Assembly: GCF_034676705.1 (NCBI RefSeq)
Contig: NZ_JAUCBS010000010.1
Location: 1 to 53,923, forward strand
Origin: Gemmobacter sp.
Lineage (GTDB): Bacteria > Pseudomonadota > Alphaproteobacteria > Rhodobacterales > Rhodobacteraceae
Reading direction: 5' to 3'
Length of the DNA: 53,923 nucleotides
How positions within the stretch are numbered: the stretch's first letter is position 1; each line of letters opens with the position of its first letter. This document shows positions 1 to 8,652 of the stretch, piece by piece. Under the pieces are notes generated by a model. That model saw nothing but the letters and a program-made list of their open reading frames with translations, was not told the origin of the DNA and did not search any database. A program made the position numbers and the translations under genes.

Positions 1-119
1 TAATAGATCATCGGCTTGTCGTAAACGGGAAGCAGCTGTTTCGACACCCCGATGGTGATGGGGTAAAGCCGGGTGCCGGACCCCCCGGCCAGGATGATGC
101 CCTTGCGCGTCTTGGTCAT
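1..119 (-). CDS. rmlA: Glucose-1-phosphate thymidylyltransferase, N-terminal part (cut by window start)
   Basis: First 39 codons of RmlA, which makes dTDP-glucose from glucose-1-phosphate and dTTP, the entry step to dTDP-rhamnose. The nucleotide-binding motif GGSGTRLYP is visible, followed by KQLLPVYDKPMIYY, where the sequence runs off the window edge. The ATG overlaps the rmlD stop by 4 bases (ATGA), so rmlA is the last gene of the rmlC-rmlB-rmlD-rmlA operon. The rest of the gene is at 53172-53923 on the same strand, which implies a circular molecule. Joining the ends directly breaks the frame; the family consensus (YPLS between the two parts) needs about 8 extra bases. Confidence 0.95.
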   Translation of the reverse strand, partial: MTKTRKGIILAGGSGTRLYPITIGVSKQLLPVYDKPMIY

Positions 120-976
120 GGGATGGCTCCGAGTTCCTGCAATGCGTCGTGAAGGCCCGCGCGCCAGTCGGGGCGGTGCAGCCCGAACCGCGCCAGGCTG
201 CTGCAATCCAGCCGACTGTTGGCGGGGCGGCGGGCCGGCGTGGGGTAGTCACGGGACGGAATGTCGGTGATGGTGCAGGCCAGATGCGCCTGCGCCATGA
301 TCTCGCGGGCGAACCCGGCCCAGGACACATCGGGGGTGCCTGCGACATGATGGGTGCCGCTGTCCTGCGGGTTTCCGATCAGATGGTCGGAAATGGTCAG
401 GCAGGCCGCGGCGATGGCCCGCGCAGGCGTCGGCCCGCCGATCTGGTCGGCCACGACCGTCAGCGACTCGCGCGTGGCCCCCAGGCGCAGCATGGTTTTC
501 ACGAAGTTGGCCCCATGCGCCGAAAACACCCAGCTTGTGCGCAGGATGACATGCACGCCCCCCGCCGCGCGCACCGCCCTTTCGCCGGCCAGTTTCGAGC
601 GGCCATAGGCGCCCAGCGGGGCGGTGGGGGCATCGGGGGCGAAAGGCGCATCCCCCGCGCCGTCGAACACATAGTCGGTGGAGATGTGCACGAAGGGAAT
701 GCCGCGCGCCGCGCAGGCCCGCGCCATGGCGCCGGGGGCATCGGCGTTGATGACGGTGGCGGCGGCTTCTTCGGTTTCCGCCGCGTCCACGGCTGTCCAG
801 GCGGCGGCGTTGATGACGGCGCGGGGGGCATGGGCGGCGATGGCGGCGGCACAGGCGGGCGGGTCCGACAGGTCGGCATCCGCGCGGCCCAGGAACACCG
901 CCCCGGGCGCCAGCCGCGCCAGTTCCCGGGCCACCTGCCCGCTGCGGCCAAAGACCAGCAGGCCCCCGCCGGTCAT
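116..976 (-). CDS. rmlD: dTDP-4-dehydrorhamnose reductase
   Basis: Last enzyme of dTDP-L-rhamnose synthesis: NAD(P)H-dependent reduction of dTDP-4-dehydro-L-rhamnose in the cytoplasm. About 286 residues, normal for the family. It is a short-chain-dehydrogenase fold with the N-terminal dinucleotide motif GRSGQVA, the ISTDYVFDG segment and the catalytic YGRSK (YxxxK). A longer reading frame extends upstream, but the ATG at 976 overlaps the rmlB stop by ATGA as at the other junctions of this operon and begins directly with the Rossmann strand. Its stop overlaps the rmlA start in the same way, so translation is probably coupled. Confidence 0.95.
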   Translation of the reverse strand: MTGGGLLVFGRSGQVARELARLAPGAVFLGRADADLSDPPACAAAIAAHAPRAVINAAAWTAVDAAETEEAAATVINADAPGAMARACAARGIPFVHISTDYVFDGAGDAPFAPDAPTAPLGAYGRSKLAGERAVRAAGGVHVILRTSWVFSAHGANFVKTMLRLGATRESLTVVADQIGGPTPARAIAAACLTISDHLIGNPQDSGTHHVAGTPDVSWAGFAREIMAQAHLACTITDIPSRDYPTPARRPANSRLDCSSLARFGLHRPDWRAGLHDALQELGAIP

Positions 977-2022
977 CCTTGTGTCCCCAGCCGTTCGCCC
1001 ACGCCCTTGCGCGCCTGCAAGGGGCGCCACCAGCCCTCGTTGTCGAGATACCATTGCACGGTGCGCTCCAGCCCCTGTTCCACCGTCACCGAGGGGCGCC
1101 AGCCCAGTTCGGCGCGGATGCGCGCGGGATCGATCGCATAGCGCGCATCATGCCCGGGGCGGTCGGTGACAAAGGTGATCTGGTCGGCATGGGACCCGGC
1201 CGGTTTGGGGCGCTTTTCATCGAGGATGGCGCAAAGCGTGCGCACCAGCTGCAGGTTCGTGCGCTCGTTCTCGCCGCCGATGTTGTAGCTGCGCCCGATC
1301 GTGCCCCGCTCCAGCACCAGCAGCAGCGCATCGGCGTGATCCTCGACGTAAAGCCAGTCGCGGATGTTCGACCCGTCGCCATAGACCGGCAGCGCCTTTC
1401 CGGCCAGCGCGTTGAGGATGATGACGGGCACCAGCTTTTCGGGGAAATGATAGGGGCCGTAGTTGTTGGAACAGTTGGTCAGCACCACCGGCAGCCCGTA
1501 GGTTTCATGCCAGGCGCGCACCAGATGGTCGGAGGCCGCCTTGGAGGCCGAATAGGGGCTGCGCGGGTCGTAGGGCGTGTCCTCGGTGAACTTCACCGAA
1601 GGGTCGGCGGGCAGCGACCCGAACACCTCGTCCGTGCTGATGTGGTGGAACCGGAAGCCCGCGGGCCGGCCTTGCGCCGCCCAGTATTTCCGCGCCGCCT
1701 CCAGCAGGTGATAGGTGCCGGTGACATTGGTGTCGATGAAGGCGCCCGGCCCGTCGATGCTGCGGTCGACATGGCTTTCGGCTGCCAGGTGCATCACCGC
1801 ATCGGGCTGATGCGCGGCCAGGATGCGGTCCAGGGCGGCGCGGTCGCGGATGTCGGCGTGTTCGAAGGCATAGCCGGGATCGCTTGCCACCGATGCCACG
1901 TTGTCCAGACAGGCGGCGTAGGTCAGCGCGTCGAGGTTGACCACCTGGTGCCCGCGGGCGATGGCCAGCCGCACCACCGCCGAGCCGATGAACCCGGCCC
2001 CGCCGGTGACCAGGATCCTCAT
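973..2022 (-). CDS. rmlB: dTDP-glucose 4,6-dehydratase
   Basis: Converts dTDP-glucose to dTDP-4-keto-6-deoxyglucose. 349 residues, full length. Extended SDR features: GGAGFIGSAV at the N-terminus for NAD binding, HISTDEVFG with the catalytic Asp-Glu, and YSASKAASD with the Tyr/Lys pair. The product is a branch point here: RmlC/RmlD take it to dTDP-L-rhamnose, and the FdtA/FdtB-like enzymes at 17563-19076 probably take it to a 3-amino-3,6-dideoxyhexose. It overlaps rmlC and rmlD by 4 bases each. Confidence 0.96.
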   Translation of the reverse strand: MRILVTGGAGFIGSAVVRLAIARGHQVVNLDALTYAACLDNVASVASDPGYAFEHADIRDRAALDRILAAHQPDAVMHLAAESHVDRSIDGPGAFIDTNVTGTYHLLEAARKYWAAQGRPAGFRFHHISTDEVFGSLPADPSVKFTEDTPYDPRSPYSASKAASDHLVRAWHETYGLPVVLTNCSNNYGPYHFPEKLVPVIILNALAGKALPVYGDGSNIRDWLYVEDHADALLLVLERGTIGRSYNIGGENERTNLQLVRTLCAILDEKRPKPAGSHADQITFVTDRPGHDARYAIDPARIRAELGWRPSVTVEQGLERTVQWYLDNEGWWRPLQARKGVGERLGTQG

Positions 2023-2597
2023 GCCTTATCTTCTCTGTATCCGTCCCAAGTGAAGGGACTGTCGAAATTGCGTAGTAGGGGCGCTTTGGCATCCTTCTCG
2101 GACAGCAGCGCTTCGCCCTCCAGCACCCATTCGATGCCGATGTCGGGATCGTCGAACCGCACCGTCCCGTCGCATTCGGGTGCATAGTAGTCTGTGCACT
2201 TGTAGATGATCTCGGTATCCGCTTCGCGAGTGACTAAGCCGTGCAGGAAACCCGCTGGGATCATCAGTTGGCGGCCGTTCTCGAAGCTCAGCTCGACTCC
2301 GAGCCATTTCCCGTAGGTTGGAGAGCCCTTGCGGATGTCCACGACCACGTCGAACAGCCGCCCCTTGCCACAGCGGACGAGCTTGGCTTGGGCATGTGGC
2401 GGCGACTGGAAATGCAGCCCGCGCACAGTGCCCACCCTTGCCGAGAACGAGTGGTTGTCCTGCACGAAGTCGTAATGCAGCCCAGCCTCGTCCATGCGCT
2501 TCTTGTTCCAACTTTCGGAAAAGAAACCGCGGTGATCGCCGAAGCGCCGGGGTGTCAGGATCTTGACGCCCGGAAGCGCGGTATCCTCTATCTGCAT
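2019..2597 (-). CDS. rmlC: dTDP-4-dehydrorhamnose 3,5-epimerase
   Basis: 3,5-epimerisation of dTDP-4-keto-6-deoxyglucose in the rhamnose pathway. 192 residues, a cupin fold of normal length. Visible family motifs are GDHRGFFSE near the N-terminus, VRGLHFQ with the catalytic His, VDIRKGSPTYGKW, and YKCTDYYAPE with the active-site Tyr region. First gene of the four-gene rml set; a 34-base gap separates it from the DUF1972 glycosyltransferase upstream, so the rml genes could be co-transcribed with the EPS operon or have their own promoter in that gap. Confidence 0.95.
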   Translation of the reverse strand: MQIEDTALPGVKILTPRRFGDHRGFFSESWNKKRMDEAGLHYDFVQDNHSFSARVGTVRGLHFQSPPHAQAKLVRCGKGRLFDVVVDIRKGSPTYGKWLGVELSFENGRQLMIPAGFLHGLVTREADTEIIYKCTDYYAPECDGTVRFDDPDIGIEWVLEGEALLSEKDAKAPLLRNFDSPFTWDGYREDKA

Positions 2598-2631
2598 CGT
2601 ATCATCCTATTTTAGATATCGGTCGACCGTC

Positions 2632-3714
2632 TTACGCTGTCTCGAGAAGGGCGAAATAGGCTTCGCCTACATGGTCCCAAGTATAGCGGCGGCGGGCGAT
2701 TTCGCGCATCTCGGCGCCGATTCGGTTTGCTTCGTCGGGGGTCAGGCCGCGCATCAGCGCGGCCAGTTCTCTTGGTGTCTCGAAATAGCGCGCCTTGCCT
2801 TCCGTGCTGTGGCGATTGAAGGCGCAGCCATGCGCCAACACTGGCACGCCGAAATGCATCATCTCGACCAGCGACGGGTTGGTGCCTCCGGCTGAATGAC
2901 CGTGCAGGTAGACCGAGGCCCGCGCCCGCAGTCCGTGCAGCGCTCCGGGTTCATAGACTGGGGCGAGCAGGTAAAGGTCAGGCCGGTCACCATACCGCGC
3001 CTTGAGGTCGCGGCCATAGGCACTGTTGTCCCAGTTGCCGACAAAGACCAGTGGCGTACCTAGTCCATCCAGCGCCTCGAGGATGACGTGCACGTTGTTC
3101 TCGGGCTCGATCCGGCACAGCGCCAAGGCGTAGCGCTCAGGCAGCCCGGCGGGCGCCTCTGTCTCGCCCGCATGTACCAACGCGTGGTCGCCGCCATAGG
3201 CAATGACGTGGCAGTCGCTGCCATAGGTGTCGCGGACATGGTCGGCGATGGTCTGGTTGTCAGCGATGACAGCGTGGGAAAAGCGCAGTGCTGCCCATTC
3301 CGAGGCGCGCAGGACCAGGCGAGCCAGCCAGTTCCACTTCTCGCGCTTCCACTCGATCCCGTCGATGTTGGTCACTATCCGCCCCCGCCATCCGACAAGG
3401 CGGACCAGCGGCAGCGCAAGCGCGCCTGACACACCCAAGAGCAGGATGCGATCATGCCCGCTAAGTATTGCTTGCCAGAGGCTGACTGCGTCGTAGAGGA
3501 TGCTCTGCACTCCATTGGCGTGGAGTCTAACATAACGCAGTTCGGCGCTCTCGAAACGGGGTGGGTGCTCGCAATTGTCTTTGGCTGAACACCAAACTGA
3601 CAGGGTCTCCTGCCTTCCGGTGCGGGCATGGTGTCGCACCAGGTTCTCTGCCAGCGTCTCGAAGCCACCATATCGGCCGGGCACACCGACCGTACCAAGA
3701 AGAGCTAACTTCAT
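2632..3714 (-). CDS. DUF1972-type glycosyltransferase, probable rhamnosyltransferase
   Basis: Cytoplasmic-face glycosyltransferase of the GT4/DUF1972 type. The N-terminus MKLALLGTVGVPGRYGGFETLAE is typical of this family, many members of which add L-rhamnose to lipid-linked repeat units. C-terminal GT-B residues are present: GHSAGGTNPSLVEMM, with the E of the EX7E-like motif. 360 residues from the ATG at 3714, which overlaps the stop of the upstream gene (ATGA). In-frame codons upstream of it (up to 3768) would lie inside that gene and are not preferred. Position beside rmlCBDA supports a rhamnose donor; the linkage cannot be read from sequence. Confidence 0.82.
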   Translation of the reverse strand: MKLALLGTVGVPGRYGGFETLAENLVRHHARTGRQETLSVWCSAKDNCEHPPRFESAELRYVRLHANGVQSILYDAVSLWQAILSGHDRILLLGVSGALALPLVRLVGWRGRIVTNIDGIEWKREKWNWLARLVLRASEWAALRFSHAVIADNQTIADHVRDTYGSDCHVIAYGGDHALVHAGETEAPAGLPERYALALCRIEPENNVHVILEALDGLGTPLVFVGNWDNSAYGRDLKARYGDRPDLYLLAPVYEPGALHGLRARASVYLHGHSAGGTNPSLVEMMHFGVPVLAHGCAFNRHSTEGKARYFETPRELAALMRGLTPDEANRIGAEMREIARRRYTWDHVGEAYFALLETA

Positions 3715-4802
3715 GAGCGAAGATCGCTCTTGATCGCTGAAAGCAAGACATCTGCGGCATGTCCCCAAGAATAGCGCTCGAGCGCTCGGTTACGAAGCGC
3801 CTCACTGCTTTCACGTGAAGGCCCTGCAAGTGCTGTATACATAAGCGCCGTCATTTCATCTATGCTACTAGCGTCAAAGGTTCCGTGTACGCAATCTGCC
3901 AATTCAAGCATGGCGGTATTAGCAGCACAGTAGGAACGCCCTCCGGCCACCACGGCTTCCAACGGAGGAATGCCGAACCCCTCCGCGAAAGACGGGTAGA
4001 ATGATGCTGCTGCATTGCGGTAAAGCCATGTCAACGCCCCGGAGGAGAGGTTTGACAAGCGAAGGACTAGGTTTCCTGCCGCCTTGATTTCAGCGTCAAG
4101 CGCAGGATAGCGCAAGGCGGCATTGCCGACTAAAACCAGCCGGAAGCCCTCTGGTAGAGCTGCGGTTGTACGACGCAGCGCCTGTATGAGGCCATGCTGG
4201 TTCTTTCGCGGCTCGAAGCGGCTGACAAAAACAAAGAAATTTCCGGGTCTTAGTCCATCTATGGCCACGGGTTCGGCCCTTGCGATGCTGTCGATGCCGC
4301 ACGGTGTAACGTGAATACTGTTGAGTGAAATGCCGAAATTTCGGCTTATGGCTTTGCGCGAATACTCAGAAACGGTTAGTACAATATCAGAGCGCCTGGC
4401 GCTGATGCCAAATAGAAGCCGATTTTGAACTCGATAGCTTAGCGGGAAGTATTGTGGGATATCTAGAAACAATACGTCATGAACCGTATTGATCCAGCGA
4501 GAGCGTTTTCGGAGTGGCGTGATGTACTGGAAATGCATGTAATCGGGATTGTACTTATCGGCGAGGTGGTCGAACTGAATCGCGAGGCGCCGATACTTGT
4601 TGGTAGCAGGGAGAGGTACCCATCGGATGTTGCCTTGCTCGGGAAACCAGCGCTCTATACTTTTCTCGTCTGCACTGGCTAGCAGGACCTCCGCGACATC
4701 GCGCTTCGCGATCTCGCTGTAAAGGCCGACGATATAGGTGCTCGTACCTTGCGGCTGGCCATCCAGCACATGACCGTCGACAAGGATCACGGGTTTTCTC
4801 AC
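3711..4802 (-). CDS. Glycosyltransferase family 4 (GT-B fold)
   Basis: 363-residue retaining GT-B glycosyltransferase for EPS repeat-unit assembly. Visible: an N-terminal acceptor domain beginning with DGHVLDGQPQGTSTY, the donor-domain strand FFVFVSRFEPRKNQHGL, and FYPSFAEGFGIPPLEAVVAGG, the classic E-x7-E nucleotide-sugar motif. ATGA overlap with both neighbours shows translational coupling. Donor and acceptor sugars are unknown. Base composition here is less GC-rich than in the rml genes. Confidence 0.85.
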   Translation of the reverse strand: MRKPVILVDGHVLDGQPQGTSTYIVGLYSEIAKRDVAEVLLASADEKSIERWFPEQGNIRWVPLPATNKYRRLAIQFDHLADKYNPDYMHFQYITPLRKRSRWINTVHDVLFLDIPQYFPLSYRVQNRLLFGISARRSDIVLTVSEYSRKAISRNFGISLNSIHVTPCGIDSIARAEPVAIDGLRPGNFFVFVSRFEPRKNQHGLIQALRRTTAALPEGFRLVLVGNAALRYPALDAEIKAAGNLVLRLSNLSSGALTWLYRNAAASFYPSFAEGFGIPPLEAVVAGGRSYCAANTAMLELADCVHGTFDASSIDEMTALMYTALAGPSRESSEALRNRALERYSWGHAADVLLSAIKSDLRS

Positions 4803-6196
4803 TTCTTATCGCCTATTTTCATGTCTAGTAGGACTCTGGAATGTCGATCGGCGACGATATGGTCAATTATCGCTGCTGCAGCCTGTTCAGGTTCTGCATT
4901 GTTATCGACGGGAAAGAGCCAACCCAACTTTACCAAAACACTATAGCGATCGTTCAACTCGACGATCCGTTGCAGAGTCAGTTCCTGCTTGCGGCGATAG
5001 ATTGCCTCGGGAGCAACTTGGATGAAAAAGGCATATTCAGGCAGCGGAAGGACCCTACCCATCATCCGGAGGAGCGGCATCGGCAAAGAAATCCGGCTAC
5101 GATAGCTGTCTGCTATCATGTCATAGTAGTAACGATCAAACAGCATTATCTCGCGGCGCCTCAGCACCGGAAACACACTGCGGAAATATCCGCCCATGTA
5201 GTCTAGCCAGTAGTAGACAAGGCGGGCGGCAGATCCGACGAATCCTGAGGGCTTCGCGCGATGGGGACGGTCGTAGTCCTTGTCGATCATGTCGACCGCC
5301 CGTGCCTTTTTCGCCACTTCCGCGATACGTGGCAACATCGTGGGGCGGAAATGAGCATAGTGAATCGCACTGGCTCCATATATCGCGGCCAATTGAGAGA
5401 TTACCATTTCTATGACCGTGGTCTTTCCTGAACCGTCAGGGCCGCTGAATGACACGAAGATTCCTTGCGGTTTCAGTATATCGCGGATCCTGTACCTAGC
5501 GAACCGCAGACTGCGAGGTAATGCGATCAGCCCTTGCGCAGCCCAAAGCTGCATCAGCGCGTTTCGACGCTCTTTGGAAGTCAGTACTAGGCTGGCCCCC
5601 CTGCCGTCTGCCAATGCAGCAACCAGTTCGGTAGCCCGAACCTTCGGCAGGAAGCAGGACAGACTGCGAATCAACGAACTCGCCTCCCTCCGAGCGATTC
5701 TAGCGAACGAATCATTGTACTTTTCGGGTAGCGGATACCCCAGCAGTAAGTGAAAAGACCACTTGTCCAGCAGCATCACCCGTTCCGAAACAACTGGGAT
5801 GCCATTGTGCGTTCGCAGGTTTGCAAGCATCGCGTCTGTATCTAGGAATTCGACACCCAGTATCTGTCGATTGTGCAGAAGGTCGATCTTGACCGGAAAG
5901 ATATTTCTTATATCCTGCCGTTTGACTATAACCAGCTGAGTTATCATATCATCGTGATAGAACTTCGCGTATGCTGCGCCTAAAAAACGCGCGACTTCCG
6001 CAATGATATGGATCACTGTGTTCAGATCTTCGGGATGCACGATAATGTCGATATCGTTGCCTGCCACGCTTTCAGGAAGACACTCATAATTTCGTAGAAC
6101 AGCATAACGGATTTTGCGATCTGATAACTCTCCAAATATTGCTGAAAGCGCTTGCGTTTCGAAATTACTCGGTTCCGAAGCGCCCGTGTTATTCAT
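4799..6196 (-). CDS. Fusion of nucleotidyltransferase-like domain and thymidylate-kinase-like P-loop domain
   Basis: 465-residue two-domain protein without a name I recognise. Residues about 25-130 look like a nucleotidyltransferase-fold domain (GNDIDIIV near 47-54, then VKIDLL near 102-107), as in proteins related to aminoglycoside nucleotidyltransferases. Residues about 245-450 are a P-loop kinase similar to thymidylate kinase: Walker A GPDGSGKTT at 252-260, a DRYYYD motif matching the DRY/DRF segment of thymidylate kinases, and a basic lid-like stretch. The order and coupling (ATGA overlaps both sides) put it inside the EPS operon. It may phosphorylate or nucleotidylate a sugar, lipid or polymer. 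Thymidylate kinase activity as such is unlikely because of the fusion and context. Confidence 0.7.
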   Translation of the reverse strand: MNNTGASEPSNFETQALSAIFGELSDRKIRYAVLRNYECLPESVAGNDIDIIVHPEDLNTVIHIIAEVARFLGAAYAKFYHDDMITQLVIVKRQDIRNIFPVKIDLLHNRQILGVEFLDTDAMLANLRTHNGIPVVSERVMLLDKWSFHLLLGYPLPEKYNDSFARIARREASSLIRSLSCFLPKVRATELVAALADGRGASLVLTSKERRNALMQLWAAQGLIALPRSLRFARYRIRDILKPQGIFVSFSGPDGSGKTTVIEMVISQLAAIYGASAIHYAHFRPTMLPRIAEVAKKARAVDMIDKDYDRPHRAKPSGFVGSAARLVYYWLDYMGGYFRSVFPVLRRREIMLFDRYYYDMIADSYRSRISLPMPLLRMMGRVLPLPEYAFFIQVAPEAIYRRKQELTLQRIVELNDRYSVLVKLGWLFPVDNNAEPEQAAAAIIDHIVADRHSRVLLDMKIGDKK

Positions 6197-7173
6197 ATCG
6201 ATACCCTTTGGGTTGCAAATTTTTTGCGGACGAACTTCGGAGAGAGCATGACTGTCAGAAGCAGGTAGAAGACCAGCGTCGGGAAACGTCCCTGAGCATA
6301 GGCGAAGCCTGCCCGTTTATAGAATCCGGCCGCCCGATCGGAGCGCCAGTCGGCAAGCCGCTCACGTGTGCTACGTGAGGCAATGAACTCAGCCAAGCTG
6401 CGTTCTGGGGTTCCGGCACGGCGGCGGCGCAAACAATCCTTGATCCAGCGCATCTTCAGCTGCATGTGAGCAAGGTTCGAGCTCGATAGAGACCCAATCG
6501 GTTTACGGTATTGTAGCAGGCTTTCGGGCACCGTCACAAACCACCGGCCCTCGGCGCCCAGATCCGACATTCGGCACCAAAGGTCCAAGTCCTCCGAAAA
6601 ATCCTGGTAGCGGATACCTTGTTCGTTCTGCATGATTTCCTGACGGTAGCCACCGACAGCTAGTGCATCCGCCTTGCGAAAAAGCGTACAGGGAGCCATG
6701 AAGAGTAGCTTTGCTTCGCGGTAGAGACGTTCGCAAGCTAAGCGGCTCTCAGGCCCAATGCGCTGAGTACCCAGTTCTTTGCCTTCCTCGACGAAGTAGG
6801 TCGTGTAGCAGCCGACGCCGATCAGGCTGTCATCAGCGGTCAGTTTGTCGTAGAGGCGTTCGATCAGAAGTGGGGAAGCTAGATCATCGGCGTCGATGAA
6901 CATTACCAGTTCAGCTCGCGCTTCCTCAAGACCACGTTGCCGGGTAAAGGCTGTTCCACGATTTCCGGCATTTTCTAGCACCCGCAGGCGGGGCTCACGT
7001 GCCGAACAGGCGTTCAGAAGTGGCAGGGTGTCGTCTGTTGAGCCGTCGTCGATCGCAACGATCTCAATGTGAGCGAAGCGTTGCGCCCTTATGGTCTCGA
7101 TCGTGCGGCCAACCGTTCTGGCCGCGTTATAGCAGCATATAACAACTGATACGGCCGGAGCGGTCATCCCCAT
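6193..7173 (-). CDS. Glycosyltransferase family 2
   Basis: 326-residue GT-A inverting glycosyltransferase. The N-terminus SVVICCYNAARTV is followed by AIDDGSTDDT and MFIDADD, the nucleotide/metal-binding DxD region, and SEDLDLWCRM, the acidic general-base region. The C-terminus has a hydrophobic stretch (FPTLVFYLLLTVML) that may anchor it to the membrane. It overlaps the next gene by ATGA. Upstream, 7174-7401 (228 bases) holds no gene I can support and could carry an internal promoter. Confidence 0.85.
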   Translation of the reverse strand: MGMTAPAVSVVICCYNAARTVGRTIETIRAQRFAHIEIVAIDDGSTDDTLPLLNACSAREPRLRVLENAGNRGTAFTRQRGLEEARAELVMFIDADDLASPLLIERLYDKLTADDSLIGVGCYTTYFVEEGKELGTQRIGPESRLACERLYREAKLLFMAPCTLFRKADALAVGGYRQEIMQNEQGIRYQDFSEDLDLWCRMSDLGAEGRWFVTVPESLLQYRKPIGSLSSSNLAHMQLKMRWIKDCLRRRRAGTPERSLAEFIASRSTRERLADWRSDRAAGFYKRAGFAYAQGRFPTLVFYLLLTVMLSPKFVRKKFATQRVSI

Positions 7174-7401
7174 ACCCTTTCAGAAAGTGGCGAAGCCTGC
7201 AAGATTCGGAGCGGGTGAATTTCTGCTACCGTCTCCCCATAGTGGTCCGAAACATTTCAGAGCGAAAGATTCTTGTCCGTGTCGGCTCTGTGGGTCCTCG
7301 CAGACCCACCTTGGCACATCGATGCCGTCGGGGAGCGGCCACATCATCAGAGCTGTCCGAATCGGTCTGACACTCGCCGTCTTCAACGAGTTGGCTTAGG
7401 A

Positions 7402-8652
7402 TTAATCTTTTGTGACGGCTATATCCAAGGTGGGCGAGGCAGCAAGGCCTTGATAAATTCCGTCGATCCGGCGGGCGAGCGCGTCGTACGCATAGTGCTC
7501 AAGTGCAATTTCGCGTGCCGTATGTGCAAGACGCTGACGCAACGATTCATCCTCTGCCAAGGTCGCGATCGCACGGGCAAGCCCCATGGCCGGTGCTTCA
7601 TGGGCTGACAAAGGCACGGTGATACCCGCCGAATTGCCTACCGCTCTTCCCGTAGCATCGCCTTCGATACATAGGATTGGAAGCCGGGTCAGCATTGCTT
7701 GCAGAACGATGGTAGAAAGCCCGTGGTGAAAGCTCGGATAGAGAAACACATCACCTTCATGCAGTGTCTCGATTACACGCTCCATGGGGACCCTGCCCAA
7801 AAATGTTACCTGCCCACCATGCGGATGGGCGGAGGTCGCAGCCAGCATCTCGGTGTAGAGAGGCCCATCTCCCACAATAACGAGATCTGCTTCTGCCCCG
7901 GTCTCGAAAAATGCAAGTGCTGCGTCCAGTGCGATGCGCGCACCTTTCCAGTCTTTGAGTTCACCCGCATAGATCAGTTTCAGGCGGTTGCCACGTGATA
8001 GGTCAAACTTAGGGCGGGCGAGGTTCAGGTCATCGGTGATACCAGTTTGGTCGAAATGGCGCAACTTCGGCCTTAATCGACTGGGCAGCGTATCAGGCGT
8101 ATGACTAAGGATAACATCCGCCCTTGCTGCAGTGAGGCGGGTAAAGGGTTCGAACGTCCTCATCAACCAGCGCAGCCACCAGCGAGCCTTATCTTTAATC
8201 TGCGACTTGAGCGGTAAATGCCGCAATATGATGGGATGCGTATCCTCGCTGCCGACCGGCCCCCAGACAAACGGCCCCGGACAGATTGCAAGTCCTGAAG
8301 GCATCCAATCCATTCCGCCGATTAGATGATGTATTACATCTGCAGGCTCGCTTTGCAAAAGACGGCGAGCACGTAGTCCTGCCCCAAGCTGCCAGAGATA
8401 ATAGTATACTAGGAATAGACGCTTGCCTTTCTTGTAGAATCGAAAGATCCACGGCAAATCGAAATACTCGAATCGTAGCCTGGCCGGTTTCGGCTGGTCG
8501 GCAAAACTGGCCTCGTGCACCGGACGCAAGTTGGCGCGGGTAATGACACGCACGTCGTGCGACTGTGCTAGCGCGAGTACTAAGCGCCAACCGATTTCTC
8601 CTTCGCTGCCGCGACCAGTTTCACATGTATATGCAGAGACGAGGATCTTCAT
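7402..8652 (-). CDS. Glycosyltransferase family 4 (GT-B fold)
   Basis: 416 residues. N-terminal ETGRGSEGEIGW is typical of GT4 enzymes with a glycine-rich acceptor loop. The donor domain shows LKLIYAGELKDWKG, the strand VIVGDGPL, and VFLYPSFHHGLSTIVLQAML in place of the usual EGxxxxxxE motif; the first Glu is replaced by His-Gly-Leu, so catalytic geometry may differ. Start overlaps the stop of the upstream polymerase by ATGA. The block from here to about 11.4 kb is noticeably more AT-rich than the rml genes, suggesting separate acquisition. Confidence 0.83.
   Translation of the reverse strand: MKILVSAYTCETGRGSEGEIGWRLVLALAQSHDVRVITRANLRPVHEASFADQPKPARLRFEYFDLPWIFRFYKKGKRLFLVYYYLWQLGAGLRARRLLQSEPADVIHHLIGGMDWMPSGLAICPGPFVWGPVGSEDTHPIILRHLPLKSQIKDKARWWLRWLMRTFEPFTRLTAARADVILSHTPDTLPSRLRPKLRHFDQTGITDDLNLARPKFDLSRGNRLKLIYAGELKDWKGARIALDAALAFFETGAEADLVIVGDGPLYTEMLAATSAHPHGGQVTFLGRVPMERVIETLHEGDVFLYPSFHHGLSTIVLQAMLTRLPILCIEGDATGRAVGNSAGITVPLSAHEAPAMGLARAIATLAEDESLRQRLAHTAREIALEHYAYDALARRIDGIYQGLAASPTLDIAVTKD

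Noticed and set aside
149..1141. Long plus-strand open frame opposite rmlD/rmlB
   Set aside because: Gly/Arg-rich shadow of the GC-rich rml genes; no family features. The same applies to long antisense frames opposite rmlB (979-2187), the ABC exporter (38582-39853), the cyclase (39439-40929) and yjbH (49122-50597).
7180..7386. Short minus-strand frame between two glycosyltransferase genes
   Set aside because: No similarity or conserved pattern; overlaps equally long frames on the other strand.
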